NCBI RefSeq assembly: GCF_001904655.1
Contig: NZ_MRCC01000006.1
Coordinates: 1-64,000, forward strand
Length of the DNA: 64,000 nt
Reading direction: 5' to 3'
Origin: Chroogloeocystis siderophila 5.2 s.c.1
GTDB lineage: Bacteria > Cyanobacteriota > Cyanobacteriia > Cyanobacteriales > Chroococcidiopsidaceae
The first letter of the stretch is position 1, and each line of letters begins with the position of its first letter. Made by a program: the position numbers and the translations under genes. This document shows positions 41,403-50,660 of this stretch, one piece after another. The notes below the pieces were generated by a model. It ran no database searches and was not told where the DNA came from. It saw only the letters and a list, made by a program, of their open reading frames with translations.

Positions 41403-41906
41403 ATGCCGCCTAAAATTACAGATCCAATAGTTTGGCAACAAGCTGAACTATTAATGCAACCAGCATTTATTCGAGTAATCGACCATATTGGTAAGCAACT
41501 AGAAGGATCTGATTGGCAAGGAAAGTACGAAGATGTGATGGTATGGCCTGAAGGAACAACAGACGAAACCAAGGACACGGTAACACAACTTGTACAACGC
41601 TTAGAAACAGCGTCTCCGAGTCAGGTTGTAGAGATTGAACAGACTTTGATTCATTTACCAATTCCACAACTAGAATACCACTTATGCTTGCAGCATCAAG
41701 GTGTACCAGAGGTAAAAGTAAATTTGTGGGAACTGTGCTATCAAATTTGCTTTCGTGATTACGATCCGGCGCAAACAGCAATAAATTATGGAGTGATTAT
41801 TGATACTAGATTGATTGATGAAACAGGAGATATTGACTGGCAGTGTTTGGATCTCAAAGCAGGACAATTAGTTGAGCAGATATTTGCTAACTTACCAGAT
41901 GTATAA
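41403..41906 (+). CDS. Hypothetical protein, 167 aa
   Basis: A soluble acidic protein with no signal peptide, membrane segment or recognised motif. Its composition is like a normal cytosolic protein. It contains WQQAELLMQPAFIRVIDHIG and LWELCYQICFRDYDPAQTA in a helical arrangement. It lies 37 bases before the YgfZ-like gene in the same direction, so the two are probably one transcript. I believe similar proteins occur in other cyanobacteria, but I cannot give a function. Confidence 0.7.
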   Translation: MPPKITDPIVWQQAELLMQPAFIRVIDHIGKQLEGSDWQGKYEDVMVWPEGTTDETKDTVTQLVQRLETASPSQVVEIEQTLIHLPIPQLEYHLCLQHQGVPEVKVNLWELCYQICFRDYDPAQTAINYGVIIDTRLIDETGDIDWQCLDLKAGQLVEQIFANLPDV

Positions 41907-41943
41907 ATAAGCTAGTGGCAAACTTGGTAGAAAGGTAAGTATT

Positions 41944-42969
41944 ATGCAGCAACTGCGAAATATGCAAGCAAATACGAGAGCAAGTTTTAGCGATGATGCG
42001 ACTGCGCTTCAAGCATCTCAACAGAAAGCTGTTTTATATGATCGCTCACACTGGGGAAGAATTGAAGTAAGTGACGGCGATCGCTTGCGGTTTTTACATA
42101 ACCAAAGCACGAATGATTTTGAGCAACTTAAACCAGGACAAGGCTGCGATACTGTATTTGTCACATCTACCGCCCGTACAATTGATTTAGCTACGGCGTA
42201 TGTCACTGAAGATGCTGTTCTCTTACTCGTTTCACCAAATCGCCGCGAGTTTCTCATAGAATGGCTAGACCGCTATATCTTTTTTGCCGATCGAGTCCAG
42301 CTAAAAGATGTGACACCTGAGACTGCGGCATTTAGTTTAATTGGACCTGAGAGCGATGCCGTTGTACAGCAGTTAGGGATCGGTACAATTATCAATCAGC
42401 CGTATGGACATCATACAGTAGTTCAGCTAGGAGAAAGTGAGGTACGTATCGCGGTAGGTAGTGGTTTGGCGTTACCTGGATACACGCTGATTGTTCCTGT
42501 TGCAGCAGCCGCAACAGTATGGAATAACATTGTGCAAGCTGGAGTGGAACGCATAAGCGATCGCGTGTGGGAACAGCTACGGATTCTTCAAGGTCGTCCT
42601 GTACCAGAATGTGAATTGACCGACGACTATAATCCTCTAGAAGCAGGTTTGTGGAAGGCGATTTCTTTTAATAAGGGATGTTACATTGGACAAGAAACGA
42701 TCGCCCGCTTAAATACATATCAAGGAGTCAAGCAAAAACTTTGGGGCATCCGCCTCGAATTCTTGGTTGAACCTGGAAGCGCGATCGCGGTTGCAGATGA
42801 AAAGGTTGGTAAACTTACCAGTTGTATAGAAACTGCGCAAGGTTATTTTGGACTTGGTTACATCCGCACTAAAGCTGGTGGAGTCGGTTTAAAAGTAAAA
42901 GTGGGAGAAAGTGAGGGAGAAGTGATTGATGTTCCCTTTCTTACCCATGAATACTATCGAGGTGAATAA
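41944..42969 (+). CDS. ygfZ: Folate-binding protein YgfZ / GcvT-like
   Basis: A 341-residue member of the aminomethyltransferase-like fold. The family signature KGCYIGQE lies near residue 240 with its invariant cysteine. LRFLHNQSTNDFEQLKPGQG near the N-terminus is also typical. YgfZ proteins use tetrahydrofolate in the maintenance or repair of certain iron-sulfur enzymes. This is consistent with a thioredoxin-like ferredoxin gene converging on it. The two 3' ends overlap by 16 bases. ATG at 41944 is used; ATG 41962 is possible. Confidence 0.9.
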   Translation: MQQLRNMQANTRASFSDDATALQASQQKAVLYDRSHWGRIEVSDGDRLRFLHNQSTNDFEQLKPGQGCDTVFVTSTARTIDLATAYVTEDAVLLLVSPNRREFLIEWLDRYIFFADRVQLKDVTPETAAFSLIGPESDAVVQQLGIGTIINQPYGHHTVVQLGESEVRIAVGSGLALPGYTLIVPVAAAATVWNNIVQAGVERISDRVWEQLRILQGRPVPECELTDDYNPLEAGLWKAISFNKGCYIGQETIARLNTYQGVKQKLWGIRLEFLVEPGSAIAVADEKVGKLTSCIETAQGYFGLGYIRTKAGGVGLKVKVGESEGEVIDVPFLTHEYYRGE

Positions 42970-43253
42970 AGCATATTTGCTACCGGACATCCACCACGAA
43001 GATGCCTTTCTACTACCGCTGGCACTTCAGCAGGTTGAACGCGACTGTACCAAATTTGTTCAGGCAAGACGAGTACCATCGGTCCATTACCGCATTGCCC
43101 TAGACAGTTGCTACTCACAACTGTAGTTTTAGGTACTGGATGCAATTGAAACGCAGCAAGCACTTTTGCCGCGCCTTGTTTGCGACAAGTGCGATTTTGA
43201 CACACCATAACGCATCTTGAAGATGGTGACTTATCAGGTAATATGTCTGACAT
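42954..43253 (-). CDS. Thioredoxin-like [2Fe-2S] ferredoxin domain protein
   Basis: 99 residues. Cysteine pairs CQNRTCRKQG and CLGQCGNGPMVLVLP are spaced as in thioredoxin-fold [2Fe-2S] proteins related to the NuoE/HoxE subunit. A further cysteine lies near the C-terminus. It is probably a small electron carrier or cluster-bearing partner of unknown redox enzymes. It converges on ygfZ with a 16-base overlap. Confidence 0.85.
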   Translation of the reverse strand: MSDILPDKSPSSRCVMVCQNRTCRKQGAAKVLAAFQLHPVPKTTVVSSNCLGQCGNGPMVLVLPEQIWYSRVQPAEVPAVVERHLRGGCPVANMLYSPR

Positions 43254-43375
43254 TAGTACTTAAGCGCTTTCGTTATGTGAGATGATATAGCCCTAGTCAA
43301 CAGAGTTAGAACACTTTAAAAGCTTCTCATGTTTTCCCTGAGGGAATTTTAACCCTGACCCCTGACTCTGCTATA

Positions 43376-44350
43376 TTAATCAGGCAATAGCCCTTTGGCG
43401 GCTAACCACTCCTGATTAAAAAGTCGTGACTGATAACGTCCACCGCTATCACAAAGAATTGTGACTATCGTGTGTCCTGGACCCATTTGTTTTGCAAGTG
43501 CAACGGCTGCTGCAACATTAATTCCAGAAGAACCACCGACAAAAATTCCTTCCTCGCGTAGGAGTCGATAAACAACGCGGATACACTCAGGATCTTCGAT
43601 TCTGATGGCGTCGTCAATTGGCGCGCCTTCCATATTTGCAGTCACGCGGCTATTGCCAATGCCTTCGGTGATCGAACTACCTTCGCTTTTAGTTTCACCA
43701 GTTTTAATATAACTGTAGAGCGCACTTCCCATAGGGTCAGCTAAGACGGTTTTGATTGCTGGATTTTTTTCTTTGAGAAACATGGCTACACCCGCAAGCG
43801 TTCCCCCTGTTCCCGTAGACGTTATCCACGCATCAACTTGACCATCCGTTTGCTGCCAAATTTCTAATCCAGTTGTTTCGTAATGCGCTTGACGGTTAGC
43901 GAGATTATCGAACTGATTAGCCCAGATGGCGTTTTCCATCTCTGAGGCAATTCTTCCAGAGAGTTTGACGTAGTTGTTAGGGTCTTTGTAGGGCACAGCA
44001 GGAACTGGGCGAACTTCTGCGCCTAAGGTTCTCAATGCATCTATTTTCTCTTGCGACTGAGTTTCCGGAATCACGATGAGACACTTGTAGCCTTTGGCGT
44101 TGCAGATATGCGCTAAACCTATACCCGTATTGCCCGCAGTTCCTTCTACAACAGTACCACCTGGTTTGAGTAGTCCTTTTTCTTCAGCATCTTTGATAAT
44201 GTAAAGTGCTGCCCGATCTTTTACGGAACCACCAGGATTGAGAAACTCCGCTTTACCAAGAATTTCACATCCTGTTTCTTCACTGAAGTGTTTTAATCTA
44301 ATCAGTGGCGTGTTACCAACAGTACCTACAAAACCATTCTTGATATCCAC
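43376..44350 (-). CDS. cysK: Cysteine synthase (O-acetylserine sulfhydrylase)
   Basis: A PLP enzyme of fold type II that forms cysteine from O-acetylserine and sulfide. The Schiff-base lysine is Lys44 in NPGGSVKDRA. The substrate loop TAGNTG is at 71-76, the phosphate loop GTGGTLAG is near 178, and the PLP-pyridine Ser region GGSSGINVA is near residue 273. 324 residues is normal. Because several CysK/CysM paralogues exist in cyanobacteria, the exact isoform is not certain. It follows the peroxiredoxin gene at a 270-base distance in the same direction. Confidence 0.93.
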   Translation of the reverse strand: MDIKNGFVGTVGNTPLIRLKHFSEETGCEILGKAEFLNPGGSVKDRAALYIIKDAEEKGLLKPGGTVVEGTAGNTGIGLAHICNAKGYKCLIVIPETQSQEKIDALRTLGAEVRPVPAVPYKDPNNYVKLSGRIASEMENAIWANQFDNLANRQAHYETTGLEIWQQTDGQVDAWITSTGTGGTLAGVAMFLKEKNPAIKTVLADPMGSALYSYIKTGETKSEGSSITEGIGNSRVTANMEGAPIDDAIRIEDPECIRVVYRLLREEGIFVGGSSGINVAAAVALAKQMGPGHTIVTILCDSGGRYQSRLFNQEWLAAKGLLPD

Positions 44351-44572
44351 TGCAATTTAATTCCAGTCTTTTTGACAATATTAACTATTTTCTCATACTG
44401 GTTTTTGCTATTTTGAAGCCTGGCGATTTTAATTGCGGCTTGACAAACCTTGTCTACCGTCGTGGACAACATCTGTTGTGTCGCAGGGGTCAGGGCTAAA
44501 CTTGCCTGAGGGAAATCACTACGAACTTCGATAATGTCCTAATTTTATTGACTAGGGTTTTAGATTCTCTAG

Positions 44573-44598
44573 GTAAAAAAGGTGGGCTTTTGCCCACC
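44573..44598 (-). terminator. Intrinsic terminator of the peroxiredoxin gene
   Basis: On the minus strand a perfect 7-bp GC-rich stem (44581-44587 against 44592-44598) with a 4-base loop is followed by six T residues (44575-44580). It lies 22 bases after the peroxiredoxin stop. Confidence 0.85.
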
Positions 44599-44619
44599 AG
44601 AATCACTCACAACTTTAAA

Positions 44620-45258
44620 TTACTTATTCGGTTGGGGAGTCATCCGCAAGTAGGGCTTGAGTTCAGTATGACCTTTGGGGAATTTCTGCTTGATTTCTTC
44701 AGGATCTTTGATCGAAGGAACAATCACGCAGTCATCGCCATCTTTCCAGTTTGCTGGAGTCGCTACGCTGTAGTTATCGGTAAGTTGCAACGAATCGATA
44801 ACGCGCAAGATTTCATCAAAATTGCGTCCAGTGCTAGCAGGATAAGTGAAGTTGAGACGCAGTTTTTTGTTTGGGTCGATAATGAAGACTGAGCGGACTG
44901 TTAGCGTGTCATTGGCATTGGGGTGAATCATGTCATAAAGATTGGAAACCTTTTTGTCAGGATCTGCCAAGATCGGATAATTAAGACCGACGTTTTGGGT
45001 TTCTTCAATATCTTCAACCCAGCCTTTATGCGAATCTACGTCATCAACACTCAGCGCGAGTACTTTGACGTTACGCTTGTCAAATTCGGGCTTGAGGCGG
45101 GCAACTTCACCAAGTTCGGTCGTGCAAACTGGGGTAAAGTCTTTGGGGTGGGAAAATAAAATAACCCAGCTATCGCCAGCCCACTCGTAAAAATCGATTT
45201 CGCCTGCGGTAGAGGCTTGTTTAAAGTTTGGTACTGTGTCACCTAGTCGAAGAGCCAT
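44620..45258 (-). CDS. 1-Cys peroxiredoxin (Prx6 type)
   Basis: A thiol peroxidase of 212 residues that reduces H2O2 or organic hydroperoxides. The peroxidatic cysteine Cys45 is in HPKDFTPVCTTELG. The Prx6-specific C-terminal domain (DGDDCVIVPSIKDPEEIKQK) is present, and its cysteine is not at a resolving position known for 2-Cys enzymes. The start MALRLGDTVPNF is usual. It is monocistronic, with its own terminator and another terminator upstream of it. Confidence 0.93.
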   Translation of the reverse strand: MALRLGDTVPNFKQASTAGEIDFYEWAGDSWVILFSHPKDFTPVCTTELGEVARLKPEFDKRNVKVLALSVDDVDSHKGWVEDIEETQNVGLNYPILADPDKKVSNLYDMIHPNANDTLTVRSVFIIDPNKKLRLNFTYPASTGRNFDEILRVIDSLQLTDNYSVATPANWKDGDDCVIVPSIKDPEEIKQKFPKGHTELKPYLRMTPQPNK

Positions 45259-45314
45259 AACTCGATTCCTATGCTCTGAAAGTCTGTAACTCGTTTACTT
45301 TGCGATCATGACAT

Positions 45315-45341
45315 AAAACCCCGATTCTCCGGTCGGGGTTT
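45315..45341 (-). terminator. Probable terminator after glmM
   Basis: A 9-bp stem (AAACCCCGA at 45316-45324 and its complement TCGGGGTTT at 45333-45341) with an 8-base loop lies between the glmM stop and the peroxiredoxin start. The T-tract on the minus strand is short, so the strength is uncertain. Confidence 0.55.
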
Positions 45342-45386
45342 AGCGGTTTTCAACAAAATTTTAGGTTTAGTAATTCAGTTTACAGA

Positions 45387-46850
45387 TTAGTAAGCAAGGT
45401 GTTGTTGAACGGCGAGCACTAAGTTATCTGTCCAATATCGCGTAAGGTCGGCACTCGCGGCTTCCACCATGACGCGAATTACAGGTTCAGTACCAGAAGC
45501 GCGGACAAGAATTCTTCCTTGATCTCCCATTGCGGCTTCGGCTTGCGCGATCGCTGTTTGAATAGGTGCGCATTGATTCCAGTTCATACGGCGATCACGA
45601 TTTTCGACGCGTACATTTCGTAACAATTGAGGATAAGTCGTAAAGCTTTGATTTACCATTTCTGATAATGGTACTTTGGCGTATTGTACTAGCGCCGCAA
45701 TATGCAAAGCTGTTAGTAATCCATCACCTGTAATGCCGTAGTGGCGACAGAGAATGTGACCTGATTGTTCACCGCCGAGCATTCCACCAGTACGAGCCAT
45801 TTCTGCTTGCACGTATTGATCGCCTACTGGCGTACGAATCATTTTACCACCAATTTTTTCCCAGGCACGCTCAAAGCCAAGATTTGCCATTACGGTTGAA
45901 ACGATCAAGTTGTCTGGAAGTTGTTGTTGGGTTTGTAACGCTTGACCCCACAGGTAAAGAATATAATCGCCATCAACAGGTCTACCTTTGTCATCGACCG
46001 CGAGAACTCGATCTGCATCCCCATCAAACGCAAAACCTAAAGTTGCGCGATGTTCTTGTACCGCAGCTTGTAAGGACGTTAAGCAGGTAGAACCACAGTC
46101 CACATTGATGCGATCGCCATTCGCGCGATCATGTAGGCAAATGACTTCAGCACCCATATCCCGAAATACCGCTGGTGCTAAGTCTACAGCCGCACCCCAT
46201 GCTAAATCCAACACAATGCGCATTCCTGCAAAGTCACGATTGCGTAGCAAAGGTTTTTTGAGCGATTCAGTATAATCTTGTACTAAGTCGGAACGTAGAT
46301 ACGAACGTCCCCAAGCATTTTGGCTAATACAAAAGTTTGTCTGACTGCGCACGCCTGCTTCAATTTCAGCTTGCCAAGCTTGCGGTAATTTAGCACCATC
46401 TGAACCAAAGAATTTGATACCGTTATCGGCTGGTGGATTGTGGCTGGCAGAAATCATCACACCGCCGATCGCATTGGTGATACTCGTCAAGTAGGCAACG
46501 CAAGGTGTAGGACATAAACCGAGATGCCACACTTCTAACCCAGAAGACGCTAAACCTGATGCAACCGCCATCGCTAGCATATCACTAGAATTACGCGAAT
46601 CTTGCCCGACAATAATAGGTCCTAGTTCGCGCGAATTTTGGCGCAGTACCACTCCAGCCCAGAAGCCTACTTGCAACGCTAAAGACGCCGTGAGTAATTC
46701 TCCTACACGCCCTCGGATGCCATCAGTACCAAATAATGGAGAATTTGGTACTGCGATCGCGGCTTGATATTCTGTTGTTTTTGGCAGCGATATCACCTGG
46801 GTAGATTCAATGCTTGCCGTACTTTGAATGCCAACGGGAGACGATACCAT
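45387..46850 (-). CDS. glmM: Phosphoglucosamine mutase
   Basis: Converts glucosamine 6-phosphate to glucosamine 1-phosphate for UDP-GlcNAc synthesis (peptidoglycan, LPS). [12 protein letters not shown] near residue 40, the phosphoserine loop [15 protein letters not shown], the metal loop [14 protein letters not shown] and the phosphate-binding end [13 protein letters not shown] are all present. I start at ATG 46850, with GAGGAG 11 bases upstream. A GTG at 46862 is immediately after that site and so too close. The N-terminus is about 35 residues longer than in E. coli. Confidence 0.95.
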   Translation of the reverse strand: MVSSPVGIQSTASIESTQVISLPKTTEYQAAIAVPNSPLFGTDGIRGRVGELLTASLALQVGFWAGVVLRQNSRELGPIIVGQDSRNSSDMLAMAVASGLASSGLEVWHLGLCPTPCVAYLTSITNAIGGVMISASHNPPADNGIKFFGSDGAKLPQAWQAEIEAGVRSQTNFCISQNAWGRSYLRSDLVQDYTESLKKPLLRNRDFAGMRIVLDLAWGAAVDLAPAVFRDMGAEVICLHDRANGDRINVDCGSTCLTSLQAAVQEHRATLGFAFDGDADRVLAVDDKGRPVDGDYILYLWGQALQTQQQLPDNLIVSTVMANLGFERAWEKIGGKMIRTPVGDQYVQAEMARTGGMLGGEQSGHILCRHYGITGDGLLTALHIAALVQYAKVPLSEMVNQSFTTYPQLLRNVRVENRDRRMNWNQCAPIQTAIAQAEAAMGDQGRILVRASGTEPVIRVMVEAASADLTRYWTDNLVLAVQQHLAY

Positions 46851-47202
46851 AATTTTTTTCACTCCTCACACAACTAGTTCACGCTAGGAGAATATCATTT
46901 TCTAATCTGGCGCTTAATATTGTTTTAACTTTATTCCCACTTTATTAAATAGATATAAAAAATTTATTTTATGTCAGATTATTTCACCTCAGTATAAGCC
47001 GCAATCTCTTTACAGATGCTTTACACTTGGGTAATAAGTTGATTCATTAATAACAAAGCTGACAATTTACTGCTATTCAAGCAAGTATGTGATTAATTGT
47101 ACGCGTAGTTACATAAAAATTTGTCAAGCTTGTATAAATCTTTTACTAAGTTTCTATGTAATATTACTGAAGTTTTGAGTATTTGCTTGCAGCTATCTGC
47201 TA
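46851..47202. other. AT-rich intergenic stretch upstream of glmM
   Basis: No plausible open frame or RNA. Holds the glmM Shine-Dalgarno and presumably its promoter. A string ACTCCTCACAC at 46861-46871 on the + strand looks like the Yfr1 RNA core but is only the complement of the Shine-Dalgarno region. Confidence 0.5.
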
Positions 47203-47502
47203 TTAAACTCCAACTTCTAACAAGAGTGCTTGCATATTGTCCCACGTCAAGTCTTGCTCGATATAACGCGGTGATTGCGGATTATAAGGACTTACTAGCC
47301 GATCAATCGTGAGAATTTTGGCATTATCTGATAGCACTGGTACTTCTGGATCAAAGGCTGTAGGGCGCATCAATGAGCTAGAAAAACCTTTGAATATCGC
47401 GATTTGATCAAGTTCTCCATCAACTTCTACTGTAACAACTAATACTTCTTGCGGTCGCTTTACTGTGTATTGTTCTAAACGTTTCCCTATGGAATTATTC
47501 AT
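47203..47502 (-). CDS. Hypothetical protein, 99 aa
   Basis: A small acidic beta-rich protein (EVLVVTVEVDGELDQIAIFKG, then TAFDPEVPVLSDNAKILTID). No cysteines, signal or membrane segment. The composition and a stop-free frame in AT-rich surroundings support it as real, and it resembles small conserved proteins of cyanobacteria and plastid-bearing organisms as far as I can recall. The function is unknown. It follows the DUF3177-type gene in the same direction (125 bases). Confidence 0.7.
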   Translation of the reverse strand: MNNSIGKRLEQYTVKRPQEVLVVTVEVDGELDQIAIFKGFSSSLMRPTAFDPEVPVLSDNAKILTIDRLVSPYNPQSPRYIEQDLTWDNMQALLLEVGV

Positions 47503-47627
47503 GCTTACTTGAAGGAGTTACGTACAAGGGCTAGGGGCTAGAAATCAAGATTACCACCGCATACCATTTCATAAACAGCACGTTCTAAGTAGGCGTTCTA
47601 ATTCGTTACCCCTTCCCTAAGTCTGAA

Positions 47628-48224
47628 TCATTGCGGTAGCGCAGAACGTCCTTGCTTGCCTAGTTTGAACAGCACAAAATAGCCGAGGCAGATAAAGTAG
47701 AAAATCAAGCCAACGATGCCTAAAAAGCCAAGGAACTGAGGTGTAGAGTTGGGGTGGAAATATTCTCTAAAGAGTAAGGGTGGTTCGCGCAGGATTGTAC
47801 AAAAAGGATTAGTGGAAGCGCCGCTAACGAATGCACATCTTAAGAAGGGGATGCTTGCGATCGCGCCTAACACACTATAGACTGTCATAGCCCAGCGCCA
47901 CGAGTTAAACGTGAGTTTTAATGCGCCTGAAAATTGATCGTCGATTTCTTCGTTGAGATCAATCCAAAACCACAGCCCGATCGGAATTAAAATTCGCGCG
48001 ATCGTTCCTGAAATATACCCTACTGGTAGTGCGGCAATGAGTAAGTAAACGGAGATCGCAAGCAAGCTTGATACGCGCCAGTAAATTATTAATAAACGTT
48101 GGATTGCTTCCGCTTTTTGAACAAATGCCCAAATTAGCAGAATGAGGGGGATGATGACTGTAAATAATACGGCTAAGCGGTAGTCCATCCAAACGAGAGG
48201 ACGTAGCCAAACTTCATTTTGCAT
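47628..48224 (-). CDS. DUF3177-type membrane protein
   Basis: A 198-residue inner-membrane or thylakoid protein with about five hydrophobic segments (near 16-35, 44-65, 70-88, 112-130, 165-190). It begins MQNEVWLRPLVWMDYRLAVL, which fits the cyanobacterial DUF3177 family as I remember it. No catalytic motif is present. Function unknown. It could be co-transcribed with the 47203 gene. Confidence 0.75.
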   Translation of the reverse strand: MQNEVWLRPLVWMDYRLAVLFTVIIPLILLIWAFVQKAEAIQRLLIIYWRVSSLLAISVYLLIAALPVGYISGTIARILIPIGLWFWIDLNEEIDDQFSGALKLTFNSWRWAMTVYSVLGAIASIPFLRCAFVSGASTNPFCTILREPPLLFREYFHPNSTPQFLGFLGIVGLIFYFICLGYFVLFKLGKQGRSALPQ

Positions 48225-48334
48225 AGCTTCAGGATAATTAACTCAGCAGAAATTTGTATTTAATTCACAAACACGAGTAATTTTGCACAAAATTTGTTTG
48301 TTAAAGATGAACAGCAATAGCAACCTTTAAGTCC

Positions 48335-48370
48335 ACAAAAAATGAAAAGGGACACTTTGTCAAGTGTCCT
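48335..48370 (-). terminator. Intrinsic terminator of cp12
   Basis: An 8-bp stem (GGACACTT at 48350-48357, AAGTGTCC at 48362-48369) with a 4-base loop is followed on the minus strand by a T-rich run. It lies about 47 bases after the cp12 stop. Confidence 0.75.
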
Positions 48371-48416
48371 CACCCATATGTTAAGCGTCTTGTCGAAAAG
48401 GAATTACATCAACTAA

Positions 48417-48638
48417 TTATTCATCGTAAATACGGCATTCAGCAGCTTCTGGATTTTCGTCGCAGTATTGCTCTAGAGAGTTTTTGGGTTTCATTTGCTT
48501 TTGATGGGATGCTTCTGCTTGTAGTTCTTCTACAGCGTCCCAAGCTGCGGCACATTCACCAGATTCAGCACCAGCAGTATCACAGACAGCACGTGCCTGT
48601 TCACGTTCTTGTTCAATTTGTTCTTGGATGTTGCTCAT
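48417..48638 (-). CDS. cp12: CP12, redox-regulated Calvin-cycle scaffold protein
   Basis: A small intrinsically disordered protein that in its oxidised form joins GAPDH and phosphoribulokinase into an inactive complex in darkness. Both cysteine pairs are intact: CDTAGAESGEC in the N-terminal half and CDENPEAAEC in the C-terminal half. The helix motif AAAWDAVEELQAE between them binds PRK. I use ATG 48638 (MSNIQEQ), giving 73 residues. A second ATG at 48659 lies almost at the predicted transcript start and would add seven residues. Confidence 0.95.
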   Translation of the reverse strand: MSNIQEQIEQEREQARAVCDTAGAESGECAAAWDAVEELQAEASHQKQMKPKNSLEQYCDENPEAAECRIYDE

Positions 48639-48668
48639 AGATTTTGTCGTTTCTGTCATCTTTTATAT

Positions 48669-48674
48669 AGTATA
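48669..48674 (-). promoter_or_regulatory. Candidate -10 box of cp12
   Basis: TATACT on the minus strand, about 30 bases before the ATG at 48638. The predicted transcript would start near 48661, favouring the 48638 start over 48659. No good -35 box was identified. Confidence 0.35.
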
Positions 48675-49116
48675 GAAAACCTACAATGCTCTATGTTCTG
48701 TGCGTTATGAACTTCTAACCTATTACAGGAGCATTGCACTTGCCTAAAAAGTGATCGCCTTATAGAGGATAACTCTATAACTAGGGATCAGCAATGGTAA
48801 TCACCAGTACCACCTTTCATTAATAACAAGCAGTGGAGACGTGATTTGTAAATTGATTTTATGTTTTAATCTTTCAGCAACGATCCTGCAAAAGAAGGAA
48901 TTTCAACGCAGATTACGTATTTATACGCGAGCTTGCTCAGATTTGTACAGCGAAGCTCTATCTTAGGTTAGAGGTGGTTGAGGAAGTGAATAAAGGTGCG
49001 ATCGCTTTGATAGCTTTTGACACAAAGTTGTCATTGAAGCGCAAAGATGCTGAAAAATTTGTCCAAAGATGAGCGAATATCGAATAGACTAATCTTGCCG
49101 CGATTAAATTAGCGCT
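48675..49116. other. Intergenic region between cp12 and the DUF62 gene
   Basis: About 440 bases with no supported open frame, RNA or repeat. It holds the remaining divergent promoter elements. Confidence 0.5.
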
Positions 49117-49905
49117 ATGCTCATTAGCTTAATTGCAGACTACGGAAACGGCGATCCAGCTTTTGCAGAAGTTACTCAACGTTTATTATTGGCTTTACCC
49201 AAGGCTCAAGTTAGCTTGTTGTCGGTTCCTCCCTTTAGCACTTTAGCTACTGGGTTTTGGGTAGCGCAACTTGGTCTTAATCCTGGTCCCCAAGAACGTT
49301 TAATATATCACAATTGCGCACCTCGTCAAGACAAGTCTGAACCAAGACTAGATAATGAAGGAGAGGGGTTAACTTATGCCTTACTAACCAATGGGGTGAA
49401 AGTTGTAGGTGTAAATGCTGGACATACACTCTCTTTTATCAAAAACCACTCACAAGTTGTTCAAATAGTCAAGGTATCGCGCGGCGGATCGCAGTTTCGT
49501 TCACGGGATGTATTTCCGCAAGCAGCGGCAGCGATCGCCCAAGATGATTTCAGCCTTTTGGGCGATGAGATAAGTTCTGAGCAAATTCCCGATGCACCAA
49601 GCGATCGCGTAGCGTGGATTGATGGATACGGTAATATTAAAACTACCATTCCTGCGCATAGTGTCAATCTCAATCCTGAAGATAAAGTCATCATTCGCGT
49701 TGGTGATGTTGTGAGTGACGCGGTCTATTCTGATGGCAGTTTTAGAGTTCCTGAAGGTACTTTAGCTTTTGCACCAGGGAGTTCTGGCTGGCAAGGAAAT
49801 GACGGTAAGCCAGTACGATGGATGGAGTTATTCTTACGCGGTGGGAATGCGTGGGAACGTTTTGGTAGACCAAAAGTAAATCAAGTTGTGGCTCGGTTGA
49901 GTTAG
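49117..49905 (+). CDS. DUF62-family protein (SAM hydroxide adenosyltransferase-like)
   Basis: 262 residues with the two-domain layout of this family. The N-terminal half begins ISLIADYGNGDPAF, and SRGGSQFRSRDVFPQAAAAI follows at about 121-140. The C-terminal barrel begins VAWIDGYGNIKTTIP. Characterised relatives hydrolyse S-adenosylmethionine to adenosine and methionine or attach halide. The first motif deviates from the usual TDFG, so activity on SAM is not certain. It stands alone; the Uma2-like gene starts 78 bases later. Confidence 0.75.
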   Translation: MLISLIADYGNGDPAFAEVTQRLLLALPKAQVSLLSVPPFSTLATGFWVAQLGLNPGPQERLIYHNCAPRQDKSEPRLDNEGEGLTYALLTNGVKVVGVNAGHTLSFIKNHSQVVQIVKVSRGGSQFRSRDVFPQAAAAIAQDDFSLLGDEISSEQIPDAPSDRVAWIDGYGNIKTTIPAHSVNLNPEDKVIIRVGDVVSDAVYSDGSFRVPEGTLAFAPGSSGWQGNDGKPVRWMELFLRGGNAWERFGRPKVNQVVARLS

Positions 49906-49983
49906 GAGTTGTCATAGCAACCGTTACACCTCTACCACATTTTTGTTCTAAAATCAATAGTTCGATCCTTGCAGGTAGCTGAT

Positions 49984-50547
49984 ATGGTACAAACACCAAA
50001 GAAGGCTTTGACGCTAGAAGAGTTTCTTAAACTGCCAGAAACAGAACCCGCTAGCGAATACATTGACGGGCAGATCGTTCAAAAACCAATGCCGCAAGGG
50101 GAACATAGCGCGATTCAAACCGAGTTATCAGCAGCAATTAATGCTGCACTTAAACCACAACGAGTTGCTAGAGCATTTTGTGAACTGCGCTGTACGTTCG
50201 GCGATCGCTCGATTGTTCCAAATATTGCCGTGTTCACTTGGAGTCGAATTCCGCGCCAGGAAGATGGTGGAGTTGCTAATGTGTTTGCGATCGCACCTGA
50301 TTGGGTAATTGAAATTCTCTCACCTGACCAAAGTCAAACGAAACTCACAAAGAATATTTTGCACTGTCTAAAACACAACACGCAGATGGGTTGGTTAATC
50401 GATCCTCAAGAGCGATCAGTGTTTGTTTATCGATCAGATCAGCCAACAGATGTGTTTGATAAACCAGAGATTTATCTACCTATGCCAGCATTTGCCCAAG
50501 ATTTTAGTTTATCGGTGAAAGCATTGTTTGATTGGTTACTAGAGTAA
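49984..50547 (+). CDS. Uma2/DUF820 family endonuclease-like protein
   Basis: 187 residues of the PD-(D/E)xK-like DUF820 family, very numerous in cyanobacteria. Visible are LTLEEFLKLPETEPASEYID, the acidic strand IVPNIAVFTW and WVIEILSPDQSQTKLTKNIL, where Glu and the following Lys would be catalytic. In the first of these strands the usual Asp is Asn (PNIAVF rather than PDIAVF). That may weaken metal binding. ATG 49984 is chosen; a TTG lies five codons upstream. The physiological role of the family is unknown. Confidence 0.8.
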   Translation: MVQTPKKALTLEEFLKLPETEPASEYIDGQIVQKPMPQGEHSAIQTELSAAINAALKPQRVARAFCELRCTFGDRSIVPNIAVFTWSRIPRQEDGGVANVFAIAPDWVIEILSPDQSQTKLTKNILHCLKHNTQMGWLIDPQERSVFVYRSDQPTDVFDKPEIYLPMPAFAQDFSLSVKALFDWLLE

Positions 50548-50660
50548 TCAAACGCAGATAATACGTGGTTGTCTATCGCAAGCTAGCGGCAAAATTGAGA
50601 AAGATTAAGTATACACCAAAACGCAGCAAGAAAGCTTTACACATCCGCTATAGTACCGTT

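Noticed and set aside
46861-46871. ACTCCTCACAC, identical to the core of the cyanobacterial small RNA Yfr1
   Set aside because: No 5' and 3' stem-loops or T-tract around it; it is the complement of the glmM Shine-Dalgarno region.
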